Shown piece by piece: positions 54,812 through 64,000 of a stretch of 64,000 nt of DNA. Made by a program: the position numbers and the translations under genes. Source of the DNA: Duganella guangzhouensis (GTDB taxonomy: Bacteria; Pseudomonadota; Gammaproteobacteria; Burkholderiales; Burkholderiaceae_D); assembly GCF_009674535.1 (NCBI RefSeq), contig NZ_WKJK01000003.1, positions 496,001 to 560,000 on the forward strand, written 5' to 3'. How positions within the stretch are numbered: the first letter of the stretch is position 1; each line of letters starts with the position of its first letter. The notes under the pieces are model-generated. The model did no database searches. It saw only the letters and a list, made by a program, of their open reading frames with translations, and had not been told where the DNA came from.

Positions 54812-54826
54812 CTAAACAGTGTCAAA
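54812..54826. promoter_or_regulatory. Palindromic operator 2 in serine hydrolase/TetR gap
   Basis: CTAAACAGTGTCAAA, an imperfect copy of the neighbouring site in inverted orientation, about 15 bp before the TetR start. TATAAT at 54806-54811 just before it is a likely -10 element that the repressor would cover. Confidence 0.6.
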
Positions 54827-54841
54827 TTAATGGAGCGTTGC

Positions 54842-55438
54842 ATGGCGCGCGAAACATATCATCATGGCGAGCTGCGTCTGGCGCTGATCGACAGTGCGCG
54901 CGCGCTGCTGACGGAGCAAGGTATCGAAGCCTTCAGCCTGCGCGAAGCGGCGCGGCGCGCAGGCGTGTCGCCGGCCGCTCCCGCCTATCACTTCGGCGAC
55001 GCTTCGGGTTTGCTGACGGCCGTGGCAATGCAGGGCTTTGCGGAGCTAACGCAGACCTTGGTCGCGCGCGCCGCCGGCACGCGCACGCCAGCCGACAAGC
55101 TGCAGGTGCTCGGCCGCGCTTACATCCAGTTCGCGTTCGATCATCCGGCGCTGTTTCACCTGATGTTCCGCAAAGATAAGCTGCGCATCACCGACGATCT
55201 GAAGACGCTGGCCATCGCGGCGTTCGAGCCGTTACAGCAGGCGGTGTGCGCAGCGGCTGGCGTCAATGACATCAGCCCTGAACTGCTGGCGTCCATGCTG
55301 GCCGCGTGGTCGATGGTGCATGGCTTCGCCCATCTGGCGCTGGATGGGCAGTTTGAGCGCTTTAGCGGCACTCAAAGCATGGAGGCATTTTGCGACCGCT
55401 ACATTCCACTGGCGATCGCCCAGTTGAAGATCAGCTAA
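54842..55438 (+). CDS. TetR/AcrR-family regulator
   Basis: A 198-residue repressor. The N-terminal HTH reads GELRLALIDSARALLTEQGIEAFSLREAARRAGVSPAAPAYHFGD; the C-terminal ligand domain is of the TetR_C type (FAFDHPALFHLMFRKDKL). ATG 54842 is preceded by GGAG at good spacing; the ATG at 54830 is not. Two palindromes in the gap to the divergent serine hydrolase suggest it controls that gene and itself. It ends overlapping the convergent catalase gene by 4 bp. Confidence 0.93.
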   Translation: MARETYHHGELRLALIDSARALLTEQGIEAFSLREAARRAGVSPAAPAYHFGDASGLLTAVAMQGFAELTQTLVARAAGTRTPADKLQVLGRAYIQFAFDHPALFHLMFRKDKLRITDDLKTLAIAAFEPLQQAVCAAAGVNDISPELLASMLAAWSMVHGFAHLALDGQFERFSGTQSMEAFCDRYIPLAIAQLKIS

Positions 55439-57549
55439 ACGCGCGGCGGGTCGGTTTCGCGGGCATAGACGCGGTGCTGGGCCAGTACCGCTTTGAAGCG
55501 CGCCAACGCTTCCACCGCATCGGCTGATTCGACCTCGATCACGCCTGGATCGGCAATGCCGCCGCGCGGCAGCTTGCGCGGGATTTTGGCGGCGCGCAGC
55601 AACTCGCCGCCGCTGCCCAGGGCCAGCAGCGGCTTGGCGTGGCGGTACTGCAGCTTGACGAATTCCTGCGCCACTACGTTGCCGTGCCATTCGGTTTGCG
55701 CAGTGGCGCTGTCCGGCACGATCACACCGTCCCACAGCACCGACGGTCCGGCCTCGAAGCTGATTTCGACGTCTAATGGTGCGCCGGAACCGGCGGCCAG
55801 CGGACCGATACGATCGCCCACCAGGCGCGGCACAGCACCATCATCCAGCAGCGAGGCATACATTGCGCGCACCTGCGTGCCATCCACGCCAGGCGCCACC
55901 AGCAGCGCCACACGGCGGGTATGAATGCCAACGGCGCCGGGCCGCGCGAACAGCGACAGCGCGGCCGATGGCGGATACTCGTATGGCGGCCGGTCGGTGG
56001 CGGGAGGCAGCGGTGCCGGCAGCGACATGCCCAGCCCTTCTGCCACGGCAGTAGCCAGCGCCCGATCCACGTTCAGCAACAGGGCCAGCACGCGCTCGCG
56101 GATGGCCGGCGTCTGCACGCGCGTCAGTTCAAAGCGGAAGGCGTTGACGATGTGGCGTTGTTCGGTGTTGCTCTGACTGATCCAGAACAAGCGTGCCTGC
56201 GCGTAGTGGTCTGCAAACAGTTCCGGCTTGCCGCGCACCTCCCTACCCTGCGACTGTTCCGGCACGCTGACAAAACCACGCGCGCCGGCCTGGAACGGGC
56301 AGCCGCCGGCCAGCGAGTTAGGCTCATAACTGACGCGGCCACGGTTGATCTGCTGCCGATGCAAACCGTCGCGCTGGTTGTTGTGGATCTGCGCCAGCGA
56401 GGTGTTGATGGGGATTTCGTGGAAGTTGGCACCGCCCAGCCGCGTGATCTGCGTGTCGATATATGAATGCAGCCGCCCTTGCAGCAGCGGGTCGTTGGTG
56501 AAGTCGATGCCCGGCACCACATGCGCGGCGCAGAACGCGACTTGCTCTGTCTCGGTGAAGAAGTTATCCGGATTGCGATCCAGGACCATCTTGCCGACCG
56601 CGCGCACCGCCACCATCTCTTCCGGTACGATCTTGGTCGGATCGAGGATATCGAACGGGAACTGCGCCGCCTGTTCTTCGCTGAAGATCTGCAGGCCCAG
56701 TTCATATTCGGGGAATTGGCCGCTGTCGATGGCTTCCCACAGGTCGCGCCGGTGATAATCCGGATCGGCGCCGGCCAGACGCGCCGCCTCGTCCCACACC
56801 AGCGAATGCGTGCCGGCCAGCGGCATCCAGTGGAATTTGCAGAACACTGATTCGCCCTTGGCATTCACCAGCCGGAAGGTGTGTACGCCAAAGCCCTGCA
56901 TCATGCGGTAGCTGCGCGGGATGGCGCGGTCGGACATGTGCCACAGCAGCATGTGCGCTGTTTCGGGGCTGAGCGAGGCGAAGTCCCAGAAGGTATCGTG
57001 CGCGCTGGCCGCTTGCGGCATGCCGTTATGCGGCTCCGGTTTGACCGCGTGGATCAGGTCCGGGAATTTCATCGCATCCTGAATGAAGAACACCGGGATG
57101 TTGTTCCCCACCAGATCCCAGTTACCCTCGTCGGTATAGAACTTGGTGGCGAAGCCGCGCACATCGCGCACGGTGTCGGCCGAGCCACGTTCGCCGGCCA
57201 CCGTGGAGAAGCGTACGAACACCGGCGTGCGTTTGCCCTTTGCGCCGAATGGCGCGGCGCGCGTGATGGCGCGCAGATCTTCATAGCTTTCGAAATAGCC
57301 GTGTGCCGCCGAGCCACGCGCATGCACCACCCGCTCGGGAATGCGCTCGTGGTCGAAATGAGTGATCTTCTCGCGCAGGATGAAGTCTTCCATCAACGTC
57401 GGACCGCGCAGGCCGGCCTTCAGGGAATTCTGGTTATCGGCCACCGGCACACCCTGATTGGTGGTCAGTTCACGGCCGCTGTCATCCACGCGCGCGCGGT
57501 CCAGTGGGCGGTTGATGGCATTGTCGCCCATGGATTTACGTTTAGCCAT
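55435..57549 (-). CDS. katE: Large-subunit catalase HPII
   Basis: A 704-residue monofunctional catalase that breaks hydrogen peroxide into water and oxygen. Active-site His is in [14 protein letters not shown], Asn in [18 protein letters not shown], and the proximal haem Tyr in RVSYEPNSL. The C-terminal 150 residues form the flavodoxin-like extra domain of large catalases ([23 protein letters not shown]). Length is slightly below E. coli HPII. It is convergent with the TetR gene, with no terminator visible between them. Confidence 0.97.
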   Translation of the reverse strand: MAKRKSMGDNAINRPLDRARVDDSGRELTTNQGVPVADNQNSLKAGLRGPTLMEDFILREKITHFDHERIPERVVHARGSAAHGYFESYEDLRAITRAAPFGAKGKRTPVFVRFSTVAGERGSADTVRDVRGFATKFYTDEGNWDLVGNNIPVFFIQDAMKFPDLIHAVKPEPHNGMPQAASAHDTFWDFASLSPETAHMLLWHMSDRAIPRSYRMMQGFGVHTFRLVNAKGESVFCKFHWMPLAGTHSLVWDEAARLAGADPDYHRRDLWEAIDSGQFPEYELGLQIFSEEQAAQFPFDILDPTKIVPEEMVAVRAVGKMVLDRNPDNFFTETEQVAFCAAHVVPGIDFTNDPLLQGRLHSYIDTQITRLGGANFHEIPINTSLAQIHNNQRDGLHRQQINRGRVSYEPNSLAGGCPFQAGARGFVSVPEQSQGREVRGKPELFADHYAQARLFWISQSNTEQRHIVNAFRFELTRVQTPAIRERVLALLLNVDRALATAVAEGLGMSLPAPLPPATDRPPYEYPPSAALSLFARPGAVGIHTRRVALLVAPGVDGTQVRAMYASLLDDGAVPRLVGDRIGPLAAGSGAPLDVEISFEAGPSVLWDGVIVPDSATAQTEWHGNVVAQEFVKLQYRHAKPLLALGSGGELLRAAKIPRKLPRGGIADPGVIEVESADAVEALARFKAVLAQHRVYARETDPPRV

Positions 57550-57614
57550 GTCACACCTCCATTGGGTTGGAGGGCTAGTCTGCGACGGTTACGGCGGCAG
57601 GTGTTTGATCGGTC

Positions 57615-58814
57615 TCAGAAGAAGTGCTGCCAGTCGGCCAGCCAGGTCGGGAACTCTTCCACCGGCATCGGCTTGGCGATGTAATAGCCCTGGGCGTAGG
57701 TGCAGCCCAGCCCTTGCAGGAAGTCCCAATCCTGCTTGGTCTCGACGCCGACCGCCACCGAACGCCGGTCCAGGCTGCGCGCCAGGCCGAGGCAGGAACG
57801 CAGCACGGTGCTGATCGCCGGCCGGCGCGAGGCGCCGTCGACGAAGCTGCGATCGATCTTCAGTTCGGAGAACGGGATGCGCGCCAGCAGCTGCAGGTTG
57901 CTGCGGCCGGTGCCGTAATCGTCGATGGCCAGGCCAAAGCCCTTCATGCGCAGCCGCAGCAGCCGTTCCAGGAAATGCGGATCAGTGGTCAGCACCGCCG
58001 ATTCGGTCATCTCGAAGGTGATGTAGTCGGCCATGATTTGATAGCGCGCCAGGCAGCTGGTGATCTGCTCCATGAACTGCGGATGCGCCAGCGTGCCCTG
58101 ATCGACGTTGATCGAGAACGAAATCGGTATGCCCTCGTCGTGCAGCTTGCGGCAAGCCGCCACCGATTTTTCGATCATGGTCCAGTCGAGGAAATCGACC
58201 CGCTGCGCCGCCTCCAGCGCCGGCATGAAGGACGCCGGTCCCAGCACGCCATACAGCGGATGACGCCAGCGCGCGAACATCTCCAGTCCCTTGACCTGCC
58301 CCGTCTCCAGCTCAATCTTGGGCTGGAAGAAGGGATCGAATTCACGCGCCTGCAAGCCCTGCCCCACCTGGGCGAATGACATGGACGGCGCCTGTTCTTG
58401 CGCCGCGTGCCCGTCGTCCGGTAGCAGATAGTTGTTGATCAGCGCGACCAGGCGGCTGCCGATCACCGGCTTGCCGATCGCGCCCAGCACCCGCACACCG
58501 TAGGCCGCGGCCATGGTCTCCACCGAGAACAGCACCGCGTTCGACTGCGCGCCGACCACGATTACGCCAGCCCGGCAACGCGTCTCGCCCAGACGGCGTA
58601 TCAGCTCCAGTGCATCCATGCCAGGCAGCGCCAGATCGATGATGGCGATGTCCACCGCCGGCATGATGCCGGCGTTGAAGTAGCGCAGCGCGGTGTGGCC
58701 ATCCGGCGCCTGCGTGATCCGTCCGACGCCGACGTGGACCAGGATATCGGCCAGCGCATGCCGCTGTACCTGATCTCCTTCGGCTACCAGAAAGTGCAAC
58801 TGCGCGATGTCCAT
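57615..58814 (-). CDS. Response-regulator EAL-domain protein, possibly inactive
   Basis: A 399-residue protein with a receiver domain (residues about 5-125, phospho-acceptor Asp60 in IIDLALPGMD, Lys in GKPV) and an EAL domain (about 155-395). The EAL motif is EMF (Glu178), the NVDQG, FEMTES, IDDYGTG and LKIDRSF blocks are present, but the usual AEGVET reads AVGVET (Val355). In RocR-type enzymes that first Glu is the general base. So the protein may bind rather than cut cyclic di-GMP. No partner histidine kinase is in the window. Confidence 0.9.
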   Translation of the reverse strand: MDIAQLHFLVAEGDQVQRHALADILVHVGVGRITQAPDGHTALRYFNAGIMPAVDIAIIDLALPGMDALELIRRLGETRCRAGVIVVGAQSNAVLFSVETMAAAYGVRVLGAIGKPVIGSRLVALINNYLLPDDGHAAQEQAPSMSFAQVGQGLQAREFDPFFQPKIELETGQVKGLEMFARWRHPLYGVLGPASFMPALEAAQRVDFLDWTMIEKSVAACRKLHDEGIPISFSINVDQGTLAHPQFMEQITSCLARYQIMADYITFEMTESAVLTTDPHFLERLLRLRMKGFGLAIDDYGTGRSNLQLLARIPFSELKIDRSFVDGASRRPAISTVLRSCLGLARSLDRRSVAVGVETKQDWDFLQGLGCTYAQGYYIAKPMPVEEFPTWLADWQHFF

Positions 58815-58832
58815 GTACGGCTCCGTAGTGAT

Positions 58833-59618
58833 TTACGTCTGATTCTGCCTTACTTGTTCGAAAAAGCATACTGCCGCACAGGCGGCAACGTTCAGCGACT
58901 CTACCTGGCCCAGATGCGGAATCACGACTTTATGAGTGGCGGCGGACAGCAGATCGTCCGCCACGCCCTGGCCTTCGTGGCCGAAAATCCACGCCACCGG
59001 TTGACGCAGGTCGATGTCGTACAGGCGTTGCGCCGCATAGCCGCTGGTAGCCAGCGTTGGCACGCGGGCATTGCGCATCAAGTCCGCCAGATCGACGTTT
59101 TCAAAGATATCCAGCACGAAGTGCGCGCCCATGGCCGCGCGCAGCACTTTGGGCGACCAGCAGAACGCCGTACCGGCACTGCAATATACCTGCTTGATGC
59201 CGGCCGCCGCCGCGCTGCGCAAAATAGAGCCGACGTTGCCGGGGTCCTGCACGCCATCCAGCAGCACCGCCGACACGCTCAGCGGAGCGTCGACCACGCG
59301 CTCCGGGGTCGCGATCAGGAACATCACGCCAACGCCATGCTCGACCTGGCTGATGCCGTTGTACAGCGCATCCGGCAGCGCCAGCACGTGCGCGCGCTGC
59401 GCTTCCAGCTGGCCGATGATGTCCATCACTTCCGGATTCTGCAGCGCGCTTTCGCCGACCACACACTGCTCCGGCAGGCCGCGCAATTGCAGGTAGGACT
59501 GGCACAGATGCACGCCGTCCAGCAGCGTGCGGCCGGCCTTGCGGCGCGCCTGCTGGCTGCCGGCCAGCTTGACCAGTTCCTTGTATTGCGCGTTGTCGCG
59601 CGAGCTTATCGTCTTCAT
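58833..59618 (-). CDS. SpoU-family RNA 2'-O-methyltransferase (RlmB/TrmH-like)
   Basis: A 261-residue methyltransferase of the TrmH/RlmB group. The N-terminal substrate-binding part ([24 protein letters not shown]) precedes the SPOUT knot, with motif 1 [22 protein letters not shown], motif 2 [14 protein letters not shown] and motif 3 [18 protein letters not shown]. It likely methylates 23S rRNA or tRNA with SAM. The start overlaps the rnhB stop in ATGA, so it is the last gene of the lipid A cluster operon. Confidence 0.92.
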   Translation of the reverse strand: MKTISSRDNAQYKELVKLAGSQQARRKAGRTLLDGVHLCQSYLQLRGLPEQCVVGESALQNPEVMDIIGQLEAQRAHVLALPDALYNGISQVEHGVGVMFLIATPERVVDAPLSVSAVLLDGVQDPGNVGSILRSAAAAGIKQVYCSAGTAFCWSPKVLRAAMGAHFVLDIFENVDLADLMRNARVPTLATSGYAAQRLYDIDLRQPVAWIFGHEGQGVADDLLSAATHKVVIPHLGQVESLNVAACAAVCFFEQVRQNQT

Positions 59619-60256
59619 GCCAGTCCTCCTGCGCGCAGCGAGAACACTTCGATCACCTCACGCACCGGCGCGAACGAGCGGCGGTGCACCGGCGAGGCGC
59701 CATGCTCCCGCAGGCGCGCCAGGTGCAGCGCGGTGCCGTAGCCCTTGTGCTGGTCGAAGCAGTATTGCGGATATTGGCCGTGCAGCGTCACCAGCGCGGC
59801 GTCGCGCGCGGTCTTGGCCAGAATGGAGGCGGCGGAGATGGCCTCGACCTTGTCGTCGCCGCCGATGATGGCGATGCTCTGGATTTTCATCACAGGGCAG
59901 CGGTTACCGTCGATCAGGGCCAGCGTCGGCACAGTGCTCAGCGCTTCGACCGCGCGCCGCATCGCCAGCATCGACGCCTGCAGAATATTCAACTTGTCGA
60001 TTTCCTCTTCCGACGCTTCCGCGATGGCCCAGGCCAGCGCCTGCGCCTTGATCAGCGGCGCCAGCATGTCGCGCTTGGCCTCGTTCAGTTTTTTCGAGTC
60101 GCGCAATCCTTCGATCGGACGGGTCGGATCGAGGATGACGGCGGCCGCGAACACCGGTCCGGCCAAGGGACCGCGTCCCGCTTCGTCGACGCCGCAGATG
60201 ATTTCATCGGGCGACTCCGGCAAGTCATCGAACAGGCCCAGGTTTTGATTCTTCAC
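59615..60256 (-). CDS. rnhB: Ribonuclease HII
   Basis: A 213-residue type 2 RNase H that removes ribonucleotides from DNA. The DED pattern is seen in [21 protein letters not shown], then [13 protein letters not shown] and ALIDGNRCP, and [14 protein letters not shown] chose GTG 60256, which overlaps the lpxB stop in GTGA; the longer open frame lies inside lpxB. The order lpxB-rnhB-rlmB is widely conserved. Confidence 0.96.
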   Translation of the reverse strand: MKNQNLGLFDDLPESPDEIICGVDEAGRGPLAGPVFAAAVILDPTRPIEGLRDSKKLNEAKRDMLAPLIKAQALAWAIAEASEEEIDKLNILQASMLAMRRAVEALSTVPTLALIDGNRCPVMKIQSIAIIGGDDKVEAISAASILAKTARDAALVTLHGQYPQYCFDQHKGYGTALHLARLREHGASPVHRRSFAPVREVIEVFSLRAGGLA

Positions 60257-61443
60257 TTCGTTCTCTCTATAACTTTCAGCACGGCGGCCGCGCTTTCCGC
60301 CGCGCTGTTGCGCAGCAGGCTGTGATGCATATCGGTGAAGCGCTGCACCAGACGCTCGCGGTGCGGCGCATCGCTCAGCTGCTTCCACATCGCGTCCGCC
60401 AGCGCCTGTGGATTGGCGTCGTGCTGCAACAGCTCCGGCACCAGGAATTCGCGCGCCAGAATATTCGGCAGACCAATCCACGGCTGATAGCCGAAGTGGC
60501 GCAGGATCTGCCATTCCAGTTCCATCATGCGGTAGGCGATCACCATCGGCTTCTTGAACAGCGCCACCTCCAGCGAGGCGGTGCCGGAGGCCACCATCAC
60601 CGCGTCGGCGGCGGCGATCGCGGTATGCGACTGGCCGTCCAGCAGCTGGATCTCGATATCCTGCAGGCCGGCCTGCGCCACCAACTGCAGGAAGTACTGC
60701 TTCTGGCGCTCACCGGCCATCGGCGCGACGAAGCGCAGCGTGCGATCGCGCTGCAGCAGCAGTTTGGCCGCCTGCATGAAGGCCACCGTGTTGTACTTGA
60801 TCTCCGACATGCGGCTGCCCGGCATGATGGTGACCACGCTGGCGTCTTCCGCCAGCCCAAGCTGGCGCCGCGCCGCCACCACGTCCGGCGTCAGCGGAAT
60901 CAGCTCGGCCAGCGGATGGCCGACATAGCTGACCGGAACGCCGGCCTTGCGGTAAATCTCTTCCTCGAACGGGAACACCACCAGCATGTGCGACACCGCG
61001 CGCTGGATTTTCTTGATGCGCCCACCGCGCCAGGCCCAGATCTGCGGCCCGATGTAATGCACGGTCGGGATGCCGGCCGCTTTCAGCTGCTCTTCCAGCC
61101 CGAGGTTAAAGCCCGGATAGTCGGCCCCGATGAAGGCGGCCGGACGCTCGGCCAGCAACTGGTCGCGCAGCTGGTTCTGAATCCCTTTCAGCTCGCGATA
61201 CCGCAGCAGCACCGGCAGCAGGCCGCGTACCGTCAGCTGGTCCATCGGCCAGTGCGACTCCAGGCCCTGCTCGATCATCTTCGGGCCGCCGATGCCGTGG
61301 AAGCGCGCTTGCGGCAGATGCGGACGCAGGCCCGAAAGCAAACGAGCCGCCAGCATATCGCCGGACGGCTCGCCTGCCACCAGGGCCAGGGACAGCCCCA
61401 GGCCGCCCTCGCAGCCCGGGGTTGGATTATCGGACAATGCCAC
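60253..61443 (-). CDS. lpxB: Lipid-A-disaccharide synthase
   Basis: A 396-residue GT19 enzyme that joins UDP-2,3-diacylglucosamine with lipid X to form the lipid A disaccharide. Typical blocks are [78 protein letters not shown] and [22 protein letters not shown]. It overlaps lpxA by 17 bp and rnhB by 4 bp. Confidence 0.98.
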   Translation of the reverse strand: MALSDNPTPGCEGGLGLSLALVAGEPSGDMLAARLLSGLRPHLPQARFHGIGGPKMIEQGLESHWPMDQLTVRGLLPVLLRYRELKGIQNQLRDQLLAERPAAFIGADYPGFNLGLEEQLKAAGIPTVHYIGPQIWAWRGGRIKKIQRAVSHMLVVFPFEEEIYRKAGVPVSYVGHPLAELIPLTPDVVAARRQLGLAEDASVVTIMPGSRMSEIKYNTVAFMQAAKLLLQRDRTLRFVAPMAGERQKQYFLQLVAQAGLQDIEIQLLDGQSHTAIAAADAVMVASGTASLEVALFKKPMVIAYRMMELEWQILRHFGYQPWIGLPNILAREFLVPELLQHDANPQALADAMWKQLSDAPHRERLVQRFTDMHHSLLRNSAAESAAAVLKVIERTK

Positions 61444-62218
61444 GGCTCGCCGTATCCAGGAACTCGCGCATGGCGCGCATGTGCAGCGCCACCTCGGCCG
61501 GCACGCTGGCCTCTTCAGCGATCAACGCTTCCTTGGCTTCTTCCAGCGTGAGACCGGAGCGGTAGATGATCTTGTAGGCGGCGCGGATGCCGTTGATCTG
61601 CTCGCGCGTAAAGCCGCGTCGCTTCAGGCCTTCGATATTCACACCGTGCGCGGCGGCCGGATTCCCGTTCAACAGCACGAACGGCGGCACGTCCTGGGTC
61701 AGCGAAGTGCTCATGCCGACAAACGCATGGGCGCCGATCTTGCAGAACTGGTGCACATTGGCGAAGCCGCTCATGATCACCCAGTCGCCAATCTCGACGT
61801 GCCCAGCGATCTGCGCGTTGTTCGAGAAGATGGTGTTGCTGCCGACCTGGCAATCGTGCGCCAGGTGCACGTAGGCCGAGATCCAGTTGTCGTTGCCGAG
61901 CGAAGTCACGCCCTTGTCCTGCACCGTGCCGGTGTTGAATGTGCAGAATTCACGAATGGTGTTGCGGTCGCCGATGGTCAGGCGGGTCGGCTCGCCGTTC
62001 CACTTCTTGTCCTGCGGCGCGGCGCCGATCGACGAGAACTGGAAGAACTTGTTGTCGCTGCCGATCGTGGTGTGACCTTCGATCACCACATGCGGACCGA
62101 CCACCGTGCCGGAGCCAATGCTGACATGCGGGCCGATCACCGAGTACGGGCCAATTTCTACGCTCTCGTGCAACTCGGCCTTGCTGTCGACGATGGCGGT
62201 GGCGTGGATCTTGGCCAT
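61427..62218 (-). CDS. lpxA: UDP-N-acetylglucosamine O-acyltransferase
   Basis: A 263-residue left-handed beta-helix enzyme that adds 3-hydroxyacyl from ACP to UDP-GlcNAc, first step of lipid A. The hexapeptide repeats are clear (IGPYSVIGPHVSIGSGTVVGPHVVIEGHTTIG), the active-site His lies in LAHDCQVG, and the C-terminal helical part ends [18 protein letters not shown] 62218 gives the standard MAKIHATAIVDSKAEL start; the gap to fabZ is 2 bp. Confidence 0.98.
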   Translation of the reverse strand: MAKIHATAIVDSKAELHESVEIGPYSVIGPHVSIGSGTVVGPHVVIEGHTTIGSDNKFFQFSSIGAAPQDKKWNGEPTRLTIGDRNTIREFCTFNTGTVQDKGVTSLGNDNWISAYVHLAHDCQVGSNTIFSNNAQIAGHVEIGDWVIMSGFANVHQFCKIGAHAFVGMSTSLTQDVPPFVLLNGNPAAAHGVNIEGLKRRGFTREQINGIRAAYKIIYRSGLTLEEAKEALIAEEASVPAEVALHMRAMREFLDTASRGIVR

Positions 62219-62220
62219 GA

Positions 62221-62709
62221 TTACTGACCCGCTGGCTGCGAAGCGTCGGCCACGCTGCGGATGGTGCACATCAGTTCCGCTTCCACCGCGACCTGGCCGT
62301 CGACCGTGCCGACCGCCTTGTATTTCCAGATGCCGCGCGCGTTGCGCAGGATCTCGACGTCCATGCGCAGCTGGTCGCCAGGACCGACCGGACGCTTGAA
62401 GCGCGCGCCGTCGATGCCGACGAAGTACACCACCGAATTCTCGTCCGGCTTCAGGTTCATGGTCTTGAACGACAGCAGCGCGGCGGTTTGCGCCATCGCC
62501 TCGATCATCAGCACGCCCGGCATCACCGGCTTGTGCGGGAAGTGGCCGTTGAAGAATTCTTCGTTGACGGTCACGTTCTTGATGGCGGTGATGGTTTTGC
62601 CCTCTTCATACGAGAGCACGCGGTCCACCAGCAGCAGCGGATAGCGGTGCGGCAGGTAGGACTTGATCTCGCAGATGTCCATGGTTTTGGAGGTTTCGGT
62701 AGTGGTCAT
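62221..62709 (-). CDS. fabZ: 3-hydroxyacyl-ACP dehydratase
   Basis: A 162-residue hot-dog fold enzyme of fatty acid synthesis. The N-terminal [21 protein letters not shown], the catalytic His in [30 protein letters not shown] and [17 protein letters not shown] are typical. The length is a little above E. coli FabZ owing to both termini. The start overlaps the lpxD stop in ATGA, and it lies within the lipid A gene set, linking acyl supply to lipid A acylation. Confidence 0.97.
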   Translation of the reverse strand: MTTTETSKTMDICEIKSYLPHRYPLLLVDRVLSYEEGKTITAIKNVTVNEEFFNGHFPHKPVMPGVLMIEAMAQTAALLSFKTMNLKPDENSVVYFVGIDGARFKRPVGPGDQLRMDVEILRNARGIWKYKAVGTVDGQVAVEAELMCTIRSVADASQPAGQ

Positions 62710-63758
62710 GATTCGTCTTCAGTTCGTGTTTTGATGATTTTTTCCAGCGCGCGGATTTTATCGCGCATGGCCGACAGATTGCGCACAATCACGGCCGATT
62801 TTTCCCAGTCGGCGTTTTTCGCCAATGGGTAGAAGCCGGTGTACTGCCCCGGCTCCAGGATCGAGCGCGACACCATCGAGCCGGAGCCGACGTGCACCTT
62901 GTCGACGATGGTCAGATGGCCCAGCACCATGGCCGCGCCGCCAAAGGTGCAGTACTTGCCGATTTTGGCGCTGCCCGCCACGCCGACGCAGCCGGCCATC
63001 GCCGTGTGCGCGCCGATGTGGCAGTTGTGGCCAATCTGGATCTGGTTGTCCAGCTTGACGCCGTCTTCGATGATGGTGTCCGCCAGCGCGCCGCGATCGA
63101 TCGTGGTGTTGGCGCCGATGTCGACGTCATCGCCGATCATCACGCGTCCAGTCTGCGGAATCTTGATGTAGACGCCGCCCTCGTTGGCGAAGCCGAAACC
63201 GTCGGTGCCGATCACCGCGCCGGAGTGGATGATACCGCGCTGGCCGATCTGGCAGTAGGCATGGAAGGTGACGTTGGCGAACAACTGCGTGCCGTCGCCG
63301 ATCACCGCCTCGCGGCCGATGAAGCAGCCGGCGCCAATCACCGCGCCTTCGCCGATCACGGCGCCGTCTTCAATCACCACGCGCGGGCCGACGTGGGCCG
63401 ACGCCGCCACCTGGGCGCTGTCCGCCACCACGGCGCTGGCATGTACGCCAGCCGCAGGCACGATCGCCGTCAGCGCTTCGAAATACTGCGCGGCGCGGGC
63501 GAAATACACGTAGGGGTTGGGGACGACGATGCGCGCGCCGCTGTAACCGGCGGCGACAAATGCGTCATCGGCGGCCGACACGATCAGTGCCGCCGCCTTG
63601 CTCTGCAGCGCCTGCGCGCGCAGCTTGCTATTGCTGAGAAAGCTGATGTGCGAAACGCCAGCGTCAGCCAGAGGCGCGATCCCGGTGACTTCCAGGTTTG
63701 CGTCGCCTGCCAGCTGACCGCCGAGGCGTTCGACCAATGCTCCTAGTCGAGTGCCCAT
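62706..63758 (-). CDS. lpxD: UDP-3-O-acylglucosamine N-acyltransferase
   Basis: A 350-residue enzyme adding the N-linked hydroxyacyl chain in lipid A synthesis. The N-terminal uridine-binding domain ([39 protein letters not shown]) precedes hexapeptide repeats ([33 protein letters not shown]), with the catalytic His in [17 protein letters not shown] and a C-terminal helix ([18 protein letters not shown]). It follows skp, whose stop is 24 bp upstream. Confidence 0.98.
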   Translation of the reverse strand: MGTRLGALVERLGGQLAGDANLEVTGIAPLADAGVSHISFLSNSKLRAQALQSKAAALIVSAADDAFVAAGYSGARIVVPNPYVYFARAAQYFEALTAIVPAAGVHASAVVADSAQVAASAHVGPRVVIEDGAVIGEGAVIGAGCFIGREAVIGDGTQLFANVTFHAYCQIGQRGIIHSGAVIGTDGFGFANEGGVYIKIPQTGRVMIGDDVDIGANTTIDRGALADTIIEDGVKLDNQIQIGHNCHIGAHTAMAGCVGVAGSAKIGKYCTFGGAAMVLGHLTIVDKVHVGSGSMVSRSILEPGQYTGFYPLAKNADWEKSAVIVRNLSAMRDKIRALEKIIKTRTEDES

Positions 63759-63782
63759 CGGGTTGATCCAATCTATGCGATG

Positions 63783-64000
63783 TTATTTATCTTTATCGAG
63801 CGCGGCCAGCACCTTGTCGGTGATGTCGATACGGTTGCTGGCCCAGACCGCATCCTGCAGCACGATGTCAAAGCCTTCGACATTCGCCAGTTGCTTGATG
63901 ACCTTGGTGGCCTTTTCCGAAATCGCCTGGCGCTCCTCGTTGGTGCGCTGGCTCAAGTCTTCGCGAAACTCGCGCTGGCGGCGCTGATATTCCTTGTCCA
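63783..64000 (-). CDS. skp: OmpH/Skp-family periplasmic chaperone (5' part outside window)
   Basis: The C-terminal 72 residues of a Skp-type chaperone that escorts outer-membrane proteins through the periplasm. The visible part is the charged coiled-coil arm (KEYQRRQREFREDLSQRTNEER) and the closing strand region (VEGFDIVLQDAVWASNRIDITDKVLAALDKDK). The start and signal peptide lie beyond base 64000. Its position upstream of lpxD is the standard order (bamA would be expected further on). Confidence 0.93.
   Translation of the reverse strand, partial: DKEYQRRQREFREDLSQRTNEERQAISEKATKVIKQLANVEGFDIVLQDAVWASNRIDITDKVLAALDKDK

Overview
The window is GC-rich, densely packed DNA from a Gram-negative betaproteobacterium, most likely the Oxalobacteraceae (Massilia/Duganella/Janthinobacterium type). 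I infer this from the overall gene style, three PEP-CTERM proteins, DUF4124 and FlgO-type lipoproteins, the ppsA/ppsR pair, and the order skp-lpxD-fabZ-lpxA-lpxB-rnhB-rlmB. The assignment rests on sequence character only, not on a database search. I saw no tRNA, rRNA, CRISPR array, intact transposase or prophage.

Layout. (1) 1-8653, plus strand: the distal part of an exopolysaccharide operon, with GDP-fucose synthase (cut by the window edge), flippase, glycosyltransferases, polymerase/ligase, an acyltransferase with an SGNH domain, a WecB/TagA/CpsF enzyme and a small HTH protein. Nearly all of these genes overlap. (2) 8654-12333, minus strand: an 840-residue lipoprotein made of two tandem beta-helix units and a NodB deacetylase, separated by 430 bp of very AT-rich DNA. 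(3) 12634-14783: a Crp/Fnr-type regulator, a small unknown protein and a PAS-GGDEF diguanylate cyclase, probably the control module for the polysaccharide genes. (4) 14913-20000: an SDR / ABM monooxygenase / flavodoxin quinone-reductase set, a periplasmic adaptor plus outer-membrane channel without an inner-membrane pump, and a YefM-YoeB toxin-antitoxin pair with a recognisable operator. (5) 20024-24854, minus strand: otsA-otsB-GH15 for trehalose; the OtsA carries a membrane-anchored sensor-like N-terminus. (6) 24990-26148: three decayed gene remnants.

(7) 26336-29481, minus strand: guaA and guaB. (8) 29913-32039: two PEP-CTERM proteins and a DUF4124 protein. (9) 32104-39835: a sugar-acid locus with a LacI-family regulator, gluconokinase, GPH symporter, GH94 phosphorylase and secreted GH3 glucosidase. 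Three similar LacI-type operators lie before the regulator, the kinase and the transporter. The parts fit cellobionic acid use: uptake, phosphorolysis to glucose 1-phosphate plus gluconate, then gluconate phosphorylation. (10) 39895-49808: TonB-like and TPR proteins, a lipase-like protein, rnfH, ratA, smpB, two lipoproteins, a sirtuin, a third PEP-CTERM protein, an 82-bp perfect palindrome, a DUF4259 gene broken by one nonsense codon, and a stomatin/NfeD pair.

(11) 49953-58814: divergent ppsA and ppsR, a serine hydrolase divergent from its probable TetR regulator, a large catalase, and a REC-EAL protein lacking a key glutamate. (12) 58833-64000, minus strand: the essential outer-membrane/lipid A cluster, from rlmB back to skp, which is cut by the right edge.

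The strongest functional story is the cellobionate cassette. The most unusual objects are the duplicated beta-helix lipoprotein beside the polysaccharide genes, the sensor-fused OtsA, the large palindrome, and the cluster of small, clearly readable gene-decay events.
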